A DNA stretch of 38,347 nucleotides from Victivallis vadensis (GTDB taxonomy: Bacteria; Verrucomicrobiota; Lentisphaeria; Victivallales; GWF2-50-93), in assembly GCA_945883805.1 (NCBI GenBank), contig CAMCYE010000020.1, positions 1 to 38,347 of the forward strand, written 5' to 3'. Shown here piece after piece: positions 24,450-31,520 of the stretch (position 1 is the first letter of the stretch; every line of letters starts with the position of its first letter). Made by a program: the position numbers and the translations under genes. Below the pieces are notes generated by a model. That model searched no databases, was not told the DNA's origin, and saw only the letters and a program-made list of their open reading frames with translations.

Positions 24450-24671
24450 ATGAAAGGCAAAAGAAAAACTTCTCAATGCGAAACCATAGAAGAAAAACAC
24501 GCACGGCTATATAAAGAGTATTTGAAGACCCCTCTTACGAAATATGAATACCTGTTCTTGGAAACCGTAAAAGGAGAACAGAAGAATGACTGGCTTTACA
24601 ATCAATACCTCAAGACCCTTCCAAAAGATGAGGTTGTCCAGTTACTTACAGGGTCGGATGATGATGAATGA
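24450..24671 (+). CDS. small protein coupled to the BglII-like endonuclease
   Basis: 73 residues, highly charged, no family recognised. It contains two related units, ARLYKEYLKTPLTKYEYLFLE and DWLYNQYLKTLPKDEVVQLLT, which are probably helical, and an acidic tail (SDDDE). GAGGTG lies 6 bases before the ATG. Its last codons overlap the next gene by 4 bases (ATGA at 24668-24671), so the two are translated together. It may be a regulator, chaperone or inhibitor of the endonuclease; this is inferred only from coupling. Confidence 0.7.
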   Translation: MKGKRKTSQCETIEEKHARLYKEYLKTPLTKYEYLFLETVKGEQKNDWLYNQYLKTLPKDEVVQLLTGSDDDE

Positions 24672-25174
24672 AATCCCAAATCACATATTTTCATTGCGGT
24701 AACCAACTCAAAGCAACTCTCTCTACTGAAATTCAGGAAATTGAATCCGCAGTCGCAGGAGTGGAGTGGTCACCCTCATTCAAGCACACAGGCAATGACG
24801 TTGACCATGCCCACCAGACCGGCTACAATCGGGCATTCAAAGACCAGTTCTCTAGTATGGGATGGGAGTTACAACCAACTCTCCGGACTGAGCCAAAACT
24901 AATTGGAGACTTCCGCAAGGGACTTGTATTTGTGGAGGTGCAGTTTGGGAACAGTTCAACTCTCTATCGGGATTATTACAAATTCCAATATGGTCTTGCT
25001 AATGGATTGCTATCCTTGGCAGTGCTTATAGTGCCGACTTCACCATCTAAATTCTTCCCAACTAGACCCAAAAGCGTTAACAATATGGCAGAGTATATAC
25101 TTGCAAAAACATATCTTACTGTGCTTCCAATCAATGTTCCTACAATGCTGGTAGGTCTTTTGCCAGCTAATTGA
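24668..25174 (+). CDS. BglII/BstYI-like restriction endonuclease
   Basis: 168 residues. GDFRKGLVFVEVQFGNSSTLYRDYYKFQYGL (about 81-111) matches the BglII-type active site, where an Asp precedes E-x-Q in place of the common E-x-K: here Asp82, then Glu92 and Gln94. The following strand (LLSLAVLIVPT) also fits. Such enzymes are homodimeric type II endonucleases that cut short palindromes. At 168 residues it is shorter than BglII (about 220). No cognate methyltransferase is found in the island, which is unexpected for a true restriction enzyme. It converges with the HNH-WYL gene. It could also serve to attack competing phage DNA only. Confidence 0.72.
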   Translation: MKSQITYFHCGNQLKATLSTEIQEIESAVAGVEWSPSFKHTGNDVDHAHQTGYNRAFKDQFSSMGWELQPTLRTEPKLIGDFRKGLVFVEVQFGNSSTLYRDYYKFQYGLANGLLSLAVLIVPTSPSKFFPTRPKSVNNMAEYILAKTYLTVLPINVPTMLVGLLPAN

Positions 25175-25211
25175 AGGAAGACATTTTGTTATATCGTTGC
25201 AATATCTAAAA

Positions 25212-26174
25212 TCACAAATCCTTGCATTTCCCCGGCTCATCGGCAATCTCGATTTTGCTCATTCTGTCTATTTTGAAAGTTCTCTTTTCGTTTCTCAAAT
25301 AACAAAATCCTACTACACAAGTAGATTTGCCAACCCTTTCAAGGTTGCTTGGCTTTATTGCCCTAAAACTTTGTTCCCCTTCATATTTCTCATATTTAAA
25401 ATTCAATATTTTGTTGTTTTTAATTGCATCTTCTATTAGCCTAATCTTCTTTTCATAATTAGATATTTTACCTATATCACTAATTTTATTTTCATTAAAT
25501 TCGTCAAGTCCATGCGATCCAGCATGACATCTAGCGCATAATGGAATCAAGTTGTCTGCTTTATTGGAACCCCCCTTGCCTAATGGAACTCTATGATGCG
25601 CCTGAAGAGGACTACCTCTGAAGCTTGGAGTACCACAAGTTTGACAGACACGATGTAACTTTATTAAATTATCATGCCTTTCTTTCCAATCTGGAGGATA
25701 CTGCATCCAATAATCATACAAACCCATGAGCTTCTGCTTGTTATCATTATTTTCCTGTTTATGCTGGTTACCCAAGATATTTAATCGAGCTTGCTTATCA
25801 TTCAAACTCTTTTCAACTTCAAGTAATTTGGAAGGTTTATTTGAAAATATACGACTTAGATTATTCAAGAAACCTTTTTCTTTTCTAATCACTTCACGCA
25901 ACTGCGGAATTTCAATCATTTGCAGATGGTTAATCGTATCTTCTAGAGAACTTCTGAAATTAACCAGATCTTCATAACATTTCCTATGATATTTTTCACC
26001 GTTCGCAAGCAATTCTCCGCCTTCACATTCTTTAGCACATATTTTGCAGTTTTTAAATATGCCTTGTACAATGAAATTATGCTTGCAAGATGAGCATTCC
26101 AGATTTAATCCATATCTGTCTTCGTTAAACTCAACCGAGACATTGCATTTAGGGCAAGGTATTGATGTGGGCAT
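25212..26174 (-). CDS. zinc-ribbon/HNH/WYL multidomain protein
   Basis: 320 residues. An N-terminal zinc ribbon (Cys7, Cys10, Cys27, Cys30) is followed by a second Cys/His cluster (CKIC at 43-46, Cys50, His63, Cys66) and a helical coiled-coil region (about 75-150). Next is an HNH nuclease: CQTC (177-180), LQAHHRVPLGKGG (His193-His194), DNLIPLCARCHAGSH. The C-terminus (about 247-312) is a WYL-type domain: AIKNNKILNFKYEKYEG ... IKPSNLERVGK ... VVGFCYLRNEKRTFKIDRM. WYL domains bind ligands, often nucleic acids or nucleotides, in phage-defence regulators. An HNH nuclease joined to a WYL sensor suggests a ligand-gated DNA cutter; this is inference. No clear ribosome site before the ATG. Confidence 0.85.
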   Translation of the reverse strand: MPTSIPCPKCNVSVEFNEDRYGLNLECSSCKHNFIVQGIFKNCKICAKECEGGELLANGEKYHRKCYEDLVNFRSSLEDTINHLQMIEIPQLREVIRKEKGFLNNLSRIFSNKPSKLLEVEKSLNDKQARLNILGNQHKQENNDNKQKLMGLYDYWMQYPPDWKERHDNLIKLHRVCQTCGTPSFRGSPLQAHHRVPLGKGGSNKADNLIPLCARCHAGSHGLDEFNENKISDIGKISNYEKKIRLIEDAIKNNKILNFKYEKYEGEQSFRAIKPSNLERVGKSTCVVGFCYLRNEKRTFKIDRMSKIEIADEPGKCKDL

Positions 26175-26532
26175 TTTATGATACCATGTAGGTTAATTTA
26201 TATATTTTTAATCTACCCACTTTACCATAAAAAACAATACCCCGACCCATCCGAATGGCAGGCGAATGCCATCCAGACAAGCCGTAAAAGTGCTAGTTTG
26301 TTAAGTATTCTGATTTCAGCTTTTTGTGAATTTATATTTCCCTTATTGTCTACTCCTTTCCGGTTATATCATTCGATACAGTCTGGAGAATACCTATACA
26401 TAACAATTCCTTTTCTATGCTAAGTAGTCAGGCGAAGCACCTCCCCACTCCCTTGGTGCGGAGATGCCTGCCCCTCTTCCTTCTGCTAACCGGCAGAAGG
26501 GGCAAGAGAAAGATGTCGTGCAGAGACAGGTG
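26175..26532. other. noncoding region with nested inverted repeats
   Basis: About 360 bases without a supported gene. CAGGC ... CACC (from 26429) pairs with GGTG ... GCCTG (to 26470), and CCTTCTGC-TAACCG-GCAGAAGG forms an 8-bp stem at 26479-26500. These lie just downstream of the DnaC-like stop and probably end the replication-module transcript. A phrase near 26245 (CCCATCC, then GGCAGGC) resembles one near 24360. Confidence 0.45.
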
Positions 26533-27150
26533 TCATGGTGTCTCCGTCCTTCGGGCATCCTTGCCTACGCATGACACAAACCCACACATCTCATGAAGTC
26601 TGCTCCATGTCCGCTCACCATAACGATCGATAAAATCTTCTTCGGATAGATTCGATGTCATGTGTGTCAACTTGCCCTCAAGAGTCCAAAGGTTGTATCT
26701 CTGTCCAATAAACTCACCGACAATCCCTGCGTTGCCAAAGTGTTTGACCTCTCGCTCCGCACCGATGTCATCGATAATGAGTTCCTTGTACTTCCAATCG
26801 GCAACCCATTCGCTAAAACCCTTGTCACCTCCAATGGCATACTGGACTGCGAGTTCCTGCGCCTCGACAAACTCGATACCGAAGTGAGATGAGAGCAGTC
26901 GCATCGCATGAGTTTTCCCTGTACCTACTCCACCGAAAAGCAGGAGTCCTGCGGAGAGGTTCGTAAACCCCTCTCTCTTGGCATGTCGCAGGGCAAAGTA
27001 ATGAGCGACCTGTTCAAACATCTTCTGATTGCGGTCATCAAACTTGTACTTCTGCAAGAAAGTTTTGTAGTGACCGACCCACTTTGACACCATAATTACA
27101 TCGGCATCATTCTTCTCGACCTCAAGAAATTTCTGTATATCGTGTATCAT
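26533..27150 (-). CDS. DnaC-like helicase-loader ATPase
   Basis: 205 residues of the DnaC/IstB-type AAA+ group: Walker A GGVGTGKT (73-80), Walker B KELIIDDIG (122-130), sensor TSNLSEEDF, and the RTWSRLHEMC region with the likely arginine finger. Such proteins load the replicative helicase at phage and element origins. It overlaps the upstream DUF1376-like gene by 4 bases (ATGA), the standard pair in phage replication modules. It probably recruits the host DnaB to the island origin. An IstB transposition role is unlikely without an adjacent transposase. Confidence 0.85.
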   Translation of the reverse strand: MIHDIQKFLEVEKNDADVIMVSKWVGHYKTFLQKYKFDDRNQKMFEQVAHYFALRHAKREGFTNLSAGLLLFGGVGTGKTHAMRLLSSHFGIEFVEAQELAVQYAIGGDKGFSEWVADWKYKELIIDDIGAEREVKHFGNAGIVGEFIGQRYNLWTLEGKLTHMTSNLSEEDFIDRYGERTWSRLHEMCGFVSCVGKDARRTETP

Positions 27151-27983
27151 CGTGTGAACCCCCTGTTGGACTTCTCCATCCTTTCGTACTCTGCATCGGC
27201 AACTGGCTTGGCGAGAATATGAGGGGCAATTGATGCTTTACATGTTTTGCCGAACCCATTCCCCAACCATTTGGTTATCCTCTTGGAAGTTTCCCATGTC
27301 TTTTCCATCTGGAACTTCATTCTCCCCGATGCTGACTTCTCCGCAAAGTGCGCTATGAACTTTTCCTTGTCAGTTTCAGGCATCTGTTTTTCCAATGCCC
27401 ATTTGCCGACATCCTGAAGGAAGTCATCCAGAGTCCAGGTCTTGAAAGATTTCTCTCTGACATGTGGATGGGTGGGCATCTGACCTTGGTCAGAGGCAAG
27501 AGGTTCTCCCTCTCTCACACTCTTACTCTCATTATCACTCTTACTTTCCTTTTTAATTTCATTTTCATTCTTAATCTTAATCTTAATGTCCAAGGTATCC
27601 TGAAGGTCACCTTGAGGACACCTTGGGTTCAGCCTCATTTTTTGAAGTGCTTTTATATGCGCACCTTTTTTGCCACCTTGAATTTTCTTCTCAATAACCT
27701 CCATGAATTCTTGGCGTTGTTCATCTAGGAACTTAATGACAATCTTCTTGTCGGGAGTTATGCTGAAGCACTCCTTAAGGTCACCTAAAGCACTCCTTAA
27801 GGTGTCCTCTCCTATACGCATCCTTACGGCAAGGGATTTTTCATCTAGCTCCATGTCTGCATTCTTGTGCCAATACAGGGCGCACAACTCTATAAAAACA
27901 CCCTTTGCCACAGGTGAGAGCAATTCAATGTCACCCATGAACCATTCGCTGGGATAGAACTTCCAATAGGGCATTTCACGCAT
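27147..27983 (-). CDS. DUF1376/replisome-organiser-like replication protein
   Basis: 278 residues beginning MREMPYWKFYPSEWFMGDIELLSPVAKGVFIELCALYWHKNADM, the DUF1376-type winged-helix start found in phage and element replication proteins. A Lys/Asn/Glu-rich linker (about 115-165) connects to a C-terminal domain (FKTWTLDDFLQDVGKWALEKQM ...). Proteins of this kind bind the origin and work with a DnaC-type loader, which is encoded next. AAGGAGG six bases before ATG 27983 decides the start; the longer frame to 28004 lacks one. The first 8 bases overlap the preceding gene. Confidence 0.8.
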   Translation of the reverse strand: MREMPYWKFYPSEWFMGDIELLSPVAKGVFIELCALYWHKNADMELDEKSLAVRMRIGEDTLRSALGDLKECFSITPDKKIVIKFLDEQRQEFMEVIEKKIQGGKKGAHIKALQKMRLNPRCPQGDLQDTLDIKIKIKNENEIKKESKSDNESKSVREGEPLASDQGQMPTHPHVREKSFKTWTLDDFLQDVGKWALEKQMPETDKEKFIAHFAEKSASGRMKFQMEKTWETSKRITKWLGNGFGKTCKASIAPHILAKPVADAEYERMEKSNRGFTR

Positions 27984-28281
27984 TGGCAACCTCCTTGCAA
28001 TCAAGGAGCTGTTCGATGTTTTGCATGGTGTACCTGACGGCTCTTCTGCCTGCCAGTTTGATTGGCTTTAGCCTGCCTGCTTTTTCAAAATTGACAAGAC
28101 TCTGAATGCAGCAGCCCAGGACTTTGGAAGTTTCTTTCCTATCGACCAGATTCGGTCGAGGAGGTCTACCGTCATCGTCTTTGATTGCCGTCAGTTGGGA
28201 TAGGGTTGCAGAGGAAATCAAACCACTGTCTACGAAAGGTTTGAGTGCCTGCTTCACTAATTTAGTCTCATTTGGGGTCAT
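27976..28281 (-). CDS. MerR/excisionase-like DNA-binding protein
   Basis: 101 residues. The C-terminal half (DRKETSKVLGCCIQSLVNFEKAGRLKPIKLAGRRAVRYTMQNIEQLL) is a winged helix-turn-helix of the excisionase/MerR type, in which the RRAVRY strand contacts DNA. The N-terminal half is helical (TKLVKQALKPFVDSGLISSATL). It may act as excisionase or as regulator of the replication genes. It overlaps its neighbours by 4 bases upstream (ATGA at 28278-28281) and by 8 bases downstream. Confidence 0.75.
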   Translation of the reverse strand: MTPNETKLVKQALKPFVDSGLISSATLSQLTAIKDDDGRPPRPNLVDRKETSKVLGCCIQSLVNFEKAGRLKPIKLAGRRAVRYTMQNIEQLLDCKEVANA

Positions 28282-28478
28282 ATTTCTACCCCCAGTGCGA
28301 GTCTTTGCAACTCGGAGTAAGGGACTCGGATTGCCCTGTTTATCCGTACCGTTTTTATCTTGTTCGACTTGTATAGGCGGTACATGGAAACATAAGACAA
28401 CGAGAGCATCCCGCCTGTCGCTTGAAGGGAATAGAGGAGTTTGGGAGTGGGAATAGTTTCTTTTGTAGGGTTGCTCAT
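28278..28478 (-). CDS. second small excisionase/AlpA-like protein
   Basis: 66 residues. PKLLYSLQATGGMLSLSYVSMYRLYKSNKIKTVRINRAIRVPYSELQRLAL has the helix-turn-helix plus beta-hairpin pattern of small excisionase proteins that bend DNA near att sites. ATGA overlaps occur at both ends. With the 101-residue neighbour it gives two Xis-like proteins in tandem; one may direct excision, the other transcription. Confidence 0.72.
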   Translation of the reverse strand: MSNPTKETIPTPKLLYSLQATGGMLSLSYVSMYRLYKSNKIKTVRINRAIRVPYSELQRLALGVEI

Positions 28479-28699
28479 GACCGCACCCCTTTCGGGAAGA
28501 TTACGAATTCCGGCACATTCAATGCCTCGCAGATTCGCCTGCGGTTTTCAGCTTTAGGATTCGGGACTCTCTGATTGTAAATCTTCGACAGGGTCACACG
28601 GGATATCTTCGTTATCTCCGAAAGTGCCGTCAGCGTCATCCCCGATCGCGCCAGAGCTAATGCGAGTCCGACATTCTTGATTCTTGATTCTCTTTTCAC
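28475..28699 (-). CDS. XRE-family transcriptional regulator
   Basis: 74 residues: LALALARSGMTLTALSEITKISRVTLSKIYNQRVPNPKAENRRRICEALNVP is a complete lambda-repressor-type helix-turn-helix domain, and the rest is a short tail. It probably represses or activates the operon it heads (two Xis-like, replication protein, DnaC-like). Translation starts at GTG 28699, with AAAGGAG 8 bases upstream. Two near-identical 21-22-bp direct repeats upstream (28727-28748, 28776-28796) are candidate operators. Confidence 0.85.
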   Translation of the reverse strand: MKRESRIKNVGLALALARSGMTLTALSEITKISRVTLSKIYNQRVPNPKAENRRRICEALNVPEFVIFPKGVRS

Positions 28700-28726
28700 A
28701 ATTCAATCTCCTTTGATTGAACTGCT

Positions 28727-28796
28727 TTGAATCGCCCCCATAAAATGGAAATGGCAGTCCAAGCAGTGTTGTTGCTTGAACCGCCACCAAAAATGG
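28727..28796. promoter_or_regulatory. paired direct repeats, candidate XRE operators
   Basis: TTGAATCGCCCCCATAAAATGG (28727-28748, given here as one 22-bp site) recurs with a few changes at 28776-28796, 49 bases away, just upstream of the XRE gene. The spacing and place suit repressor sites. The first site begins TTGAATCGCCCCCAT and both end AAAATGG. Confidence 0.5.
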
Positions 28797-28850
28797 TCGA
28801 TTCTTATTTACAGGGCGCTATTACAGCCTTTCTTTTCCCTATGATATTTT

Positions 28851-29339
28851 TTAAGCGAAACTTTTCATCCTTGCATTCAATGAACCATTATTCATATCTG
28901 GATATGCTTCGCGCATCTCTTCAATGAACTTCTCTGGTATTGTTGGTACTTGTAATCCCTCCTTTCGTAGTTGTTCGAGATGTTCCGTGAACCGATACAT
29001 TGTCATACCGGTATCATGCTTGGTGTACGTTGCCCATTTTGATTTCAATTCATTAAGGATTGCGTTAAAATCTCCCCCCTTGTATATGCATCCCTTGGAA
29101 GCCCTTTTAAACCACTCCAGTGTGCCACGAGCCCTCTTGCTATCGAACTCCTTCCGCCCTACCCACATATAGTTACCATCCTTGTCTTCGACTCTCTTCG
29201 AGTCAGCAATGCATTGATAAGGACGTTCGCTATAGGGTTTGCTCTGACTAGCATCCCATATGCTTTTTTTCTCCCGTCTTGCCCTATCACTGCATGTCTT
29301 GGTTTCACAGTCAGCCGTTTGGCAGTACTTACAGACCAT
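28851..29339 (-). CDS. unknown protein with an N-terminal Cys cluster
   Basis: 162 residues, no family recognised. Cys3, Cys6, Cys11 and Cys16 (CKYCQTADCETKTC) could bind zinc. The middle is basic and aromatic (RARGTLEWFKRASKGCIYKGGDF), and the C-terminal half is helical. It sits upstream of the XRE regulator in the same direction, with 151 bases between. It may be a DNA-binding regulator of the element. The ribosome site is weak. Confidence 0.65.
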   Translation of the reverse strand: MVCKYCQTADCETKTCSDRARREKKSIWDASQSKPYSERPYQCIADSKRVEDKDGNYMWVGRKEFDSKRARGTLEWFKRASKGCIYKGGDFNAILNELKSKWATYTKHDTGMTMYRFTEHLEQLRKEGLQVPTIPEKFIEEMREAYPDMNNGSLNARMKSFA

Positions 29340-29837
29340 TTAAAGATTCTTTCATTTTATTATTAAAATTCACTTGGTTTTTTTACAATTAACCGTTATG
29401 CTCAATTTCTTAATCACGATATAGTCGATTAAGCATATGGATGAAATATTTTTGAAAACCTTTCCTGTTATAATTGTAAACAGATTAGCACAGGTAGGTA
29501 ACGAGACAAAGGATTATGTGACCACCCTCCTATAAGAAAGGGGTTGTATATTAATCACCTATTCTCTGAGATATCTTATAGTTTTCTGCAATTATCCCCT
29601 TTATGCATTTACGATATGCCTAACATCCTGAAGAAAAGAACATCATGTGACCACTTAACCTCATAAACGAGTCCTCTTGCCGTTTAAATAAAGTTAAGCC
29701 ACAGGAACCGTTGCACGAAATATTTTCCGTCCACCATACCTGTCAAACCGTCACCCTATACTACGTATAGGGGCAAGCCCCTACAGAGCATACGGAGTTG
29801 AAGCTTCATTGGCAGGCGCATCGGTGACACATTTGCA
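29340..29837. other. noncoding region with extended -10 promoter, hairpins and repeated words
   Basis: About 500 bases without a supported gene. An extended -10 (TG-T-TATAAT, 29466-29474) faces the plus strand with no gene after it. ATGTGACCAC occurs twice, about 130 bases apart (near 29516 and 29646). CCCTATAC-TAC-GTATAGGG (29754-29772) is an 8-bp hairpin directly joined to GGGGC-AA-GCCCC (29770-29781). The region could hold a small RNA, the element's origin or a regulatory switch. Confidence 0.4.
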
Positions 29838-29868
29838 TAAAAAAGCCCCACGGATTTCTCCGAGGGGC
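29838..29868 (-). terminator. Rho-independent terminator of the integrase gene
   Basis: On the minus strand GCCCCTCGGA-GAAA-TCCGTGGGGC (one mismatch) is followed by TTTTTTATG. It begins 26 bases after the integrase stop codon. Confidence 0.88.
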
Positions 29869-29894
29869 GTTGAGTGTCAATCGATAGGGTTAAA

Positions 29895-31295
29895 TTAAGC
29901 GGATTCCTCTTTGCCGGTTCCATTTAGAATGGCTACAAGCTTAACCTTGGTATCCACCGAAATTTCTGCTGATTCAATCAATTCCAAGGCACTTTTCAGA
30001 CGTTTTTTCAGTTCGTCCAGTTCGGATGCAGGGGTGATGTCTATCACGGTTCCTTTCGTTTCTACGCCAAATGCATCAAGAAGCTTGACAGGCTTGTGGT
30101 CTTCAATGAGTTTCTTCTTCCGTTCTGCCAACGTTTCTTGAATATACCCCTTCGTGGTCTTCTCATCCGAGTGCCCAAGTCTGTGCTTGATTTCATCAAT
30201 TGCCTGCCCAGACAACTTGCCGTAAGTAGCATTGGATACGCGAAAACTATGGAATCCCTTGATGGTTTGTCCATATACTGGGTTGCCGTCTTTATCTTTA
30301 ATGGGGTTGCCATCATTTCCATTTGCTATTTCCCTAGTAATAATACCGCAGTCTTTTTCTAAGAACTTTTGGAATATTTTGACAGGTGCGCTCCTGTCCT
30401 TCTTATATTGCTGAGCCTGCACTGGGAAGATATAACTGTCTTCTTGAACTCCATCTTTGAAGGACTCTTTCCACTCTGCCAACATCAACAGTAGTTCTGG
30501 TCTGTATTGCTCTACCTCCTTGCGGTTTTTGCGTGTCTCGTATTTGGTAATAAACCCCTCTTGGTCAATGTGTTTCCATTTTAGATTCAGAACATCTCCG
30601 AGTCTGAAGCCGGTAGCGTACCCGATGACAATCGCAGGATAGACCCAGTCTTTTCGCTCCTTTGCCTTTTCGGATATTGTCTTGAGTTCTTCGACCTCAA
30701 ATCTTTGCTTTTTAGTAGTGTCTTCTTTAACATCTGCGGGAGTAGCTTGATCTATTGTTTTAAATGGGTTGGGATTGTCCTTTGAAGTTTGTGGTAATAC
30801 GTCAAAGATATTCCTTAATCCCATCAAATAGCGGTTAAAAGTTGATTCTTTAAGACCTTCTTTCCTAAGTGAAGCAAAGAAGGATTTTGCCAAAGCAGGC
30901 GTAATATCCCCAGTGTCCTGAGAGGCTTTGCTTTTCTCCTTGAGAAACTTAAGGAATCTGTCCAAAGCGGTCTTATTTAAGTATTGGGTTGCCGGTGCGA
31001 TAGATATAGACTCTGGAGCATCTATATGCTTCCGCCCTTTTTTTTTCCGATAAATTGGAAGATATTCTTTGTAAGTGTTGTAGATTTCATCTAAGGGGAT
31101 ATTTCCTGTACCAGTAAGCTCCTTAATGATTTCATCTGCGGTATCCTGCCGGTACTTCTCAGCATCCTCTTTGGTGGTTACAGATTGACCTGTATCGTCT
31201 TTTATAGCCTTTAACTTGCGGGTTCCCTTGTGGTTAAGCTGAAGGTATAAGTAAGACCCCCGTTTGATGACATAACCCTTTTTTGAAGTCTTCAT
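29895..31295 (-). CDS. int: tyrosine-family site-specific integrase
   Basis: 466 residues. An N-terminal arm-binding region (1-70) is followed by a SAM-like core-binding domain (about 98-175) and the catalytic domain with Arg231 (TGFRLGD), His349 and Arg352 (HSFR), His375 (LGHSD) and nucleophile Tyr384 (KGYIQ). A C-terminal helical extension of about 75 residues is unusual in length. It integrates and, with an excisionase, excises the island at tRNA-Thr. The gene lies 121 bases from attR and reads inwards, with a strong terminator after it. AAGG before the ATG gives a modest ribosome site. Confidence 0.94.
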   Translation of the reverse strand: MKTSKKGYVIKRGSYLYLQLNHKGTRKLKAIKDDTGQSVTTKEDAEKYRQDTADEIIKELTGTGNIPLDEIYNTYKEYLPIYRKKKGRKHIDAPESISIAPATQYLNKTALDRFLKFLKEKSKASQDTGDITPALAKSFFASLRKEGLKESTFNRYLMGLRNIFDVLPQTSKDNPNPFKTIDQATPADVKEDTTKKQRFEVEELKTISEKAKERKDWVYPAIVIGYATGFRLGDVLNLKWKHIDQEGFITKYETRKNRKEVEQYRPELLLMLAEWKESFKDGVQEDSYIFPVQAQQYKKDRSAPVKIFQKFLEKDCGIITREIANGNDGNPIKDKDGNPVYGQTIKGFHSFRVSNATYGKLSGQAIDEIKHRLGHSDEKTTKGYIQETLAERKKKLIEDHKPVKLLDAFGVETKGTVIDITPASELDELKKRLKSALELIESAEISVDTKVKLVAILNGTGKEESA

Positions 31296-31320
31296 TTGAA
31301 AGCCTTTTGTTACACTATGT

Positions 31321-31354
31321 AAGCTATTATTTTCTAACGATAGATAAATAGCTT
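31321..31354. promoter_or_regulatory. inverted repeat upstream of the integrase
   Basis: AAGCTATT (31321-31328) and AATAGCTT (31347-31354) are perfect 8-bp arms 18 bases apart, 26 bases before the int start. This is a candidate operator or Xis/Int control site. Confidence 0.45.
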
Positions 31355-31362
31355 AAAAGGGG

Positions 31363-31389
31363 CAAAAAGCAATCAAAAAAGCAATCAAT
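31363..31389. repeat. integrase arm-site candidates, right end
   Basis: Two AGCAATCA words 12 bases apart (31368, 31380) lie in a 27-bp block identical to 19336-19362, in the same orientation, 26 bases inside attR. TGAGGCT also follows the block at both ends. Confidence 0.7.
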
Positions 31390-31415
31390 TTTCAAATAAT
31401 GAGGCTAGCAACAAT

Positions 31416-31456
31416 TCATTACGAATGAGCTGCTCTACCAACTGAGCTACATTGGC
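31416..31456. repeat. island attachment site, remnant tRNA-Thr 5' part
   Basis: 41 bases identical to nucleotides 1-41 of tRNA-Thr (19198-19238). The 3' half is absent, so it cannot be a tRNA. It marks the chromosomal boundary of the island. Confidence 0.9.
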
Positions 31457-31466
31457 TTATGAAGAG

Positions 31467-31485
31467 CACGCCACAGAGTGGCGTG
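31467..31485. other. hairpin outside attR
   Basis: CACGCCAC-AGA-GTGGCGTG is a perfect 8-bp stem with a 3-nt loop, 11 bases beyond attR. It might end the acyltransferase transcript (minus strand), but there is no T-run. Confidence 0.45.
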
Positions 31486-31520
31486 GCTACAGCAAAAGAC
31501 GTTTAAAGAAACAGGGGGTA

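Larger units (their letters stand above)
19198..31456. mobile_element. tRNA-Thr-integrated genomic island, about 12.2 kb
   Basis: The element is bounded by 41-bp exact direct repeats derived from the 5' part of tRNA-Thr. A tyrosine integrase lies next to the right end, and AGCAATCA repeat clusters lie inside both ends. Contents: integrase, Cys-rich unknown, XRE regulator, two MerR/excisionase-like proteins, a DUF1376-like replication protein, a DnaC-like loader, HNH-WYL protein, BglII-like endonuclease with partner, and a nuclease-helicase with repeats. There are no capsid, portal, terminase, relaxase or methyltransferase genes. This layout resembles a phage satellite or small integrative element with nuclease cargo; mobility today is not shown. 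Confidence 0.88.

Noticed and set aside
24344..24514. 56-codon plus-strand open frame starting MPRKKYFPPHPDG
   Set aside because: It has an AGGA upstream but overlaps the better-supported 73-residue gene in another frame and has no recognisable pattern.
24668..25174. Complete restriction-modification system
   Set aside because: No methyltransferase motif (such as DPPY or a PC motif with FxGxG) occurs in any island gene.
26533..27150. IstB helper of an IS21-type transposon
   Set aside because: The partner overlapping it is a DUF1376-like replication protein and no transposase is nearby.
31416..31456. Second tRNA-Thr gene
   Set aside because: Only nucleotides 1-41 are present; the T arm and 3' acceptor are missing, so it is the attachment repeat.
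19198..31456. Complete prophage or conjugative element
   Set aside because: No capsid, tail, portal, terminase, lysis, relaxase or type IV secretion gene is present.
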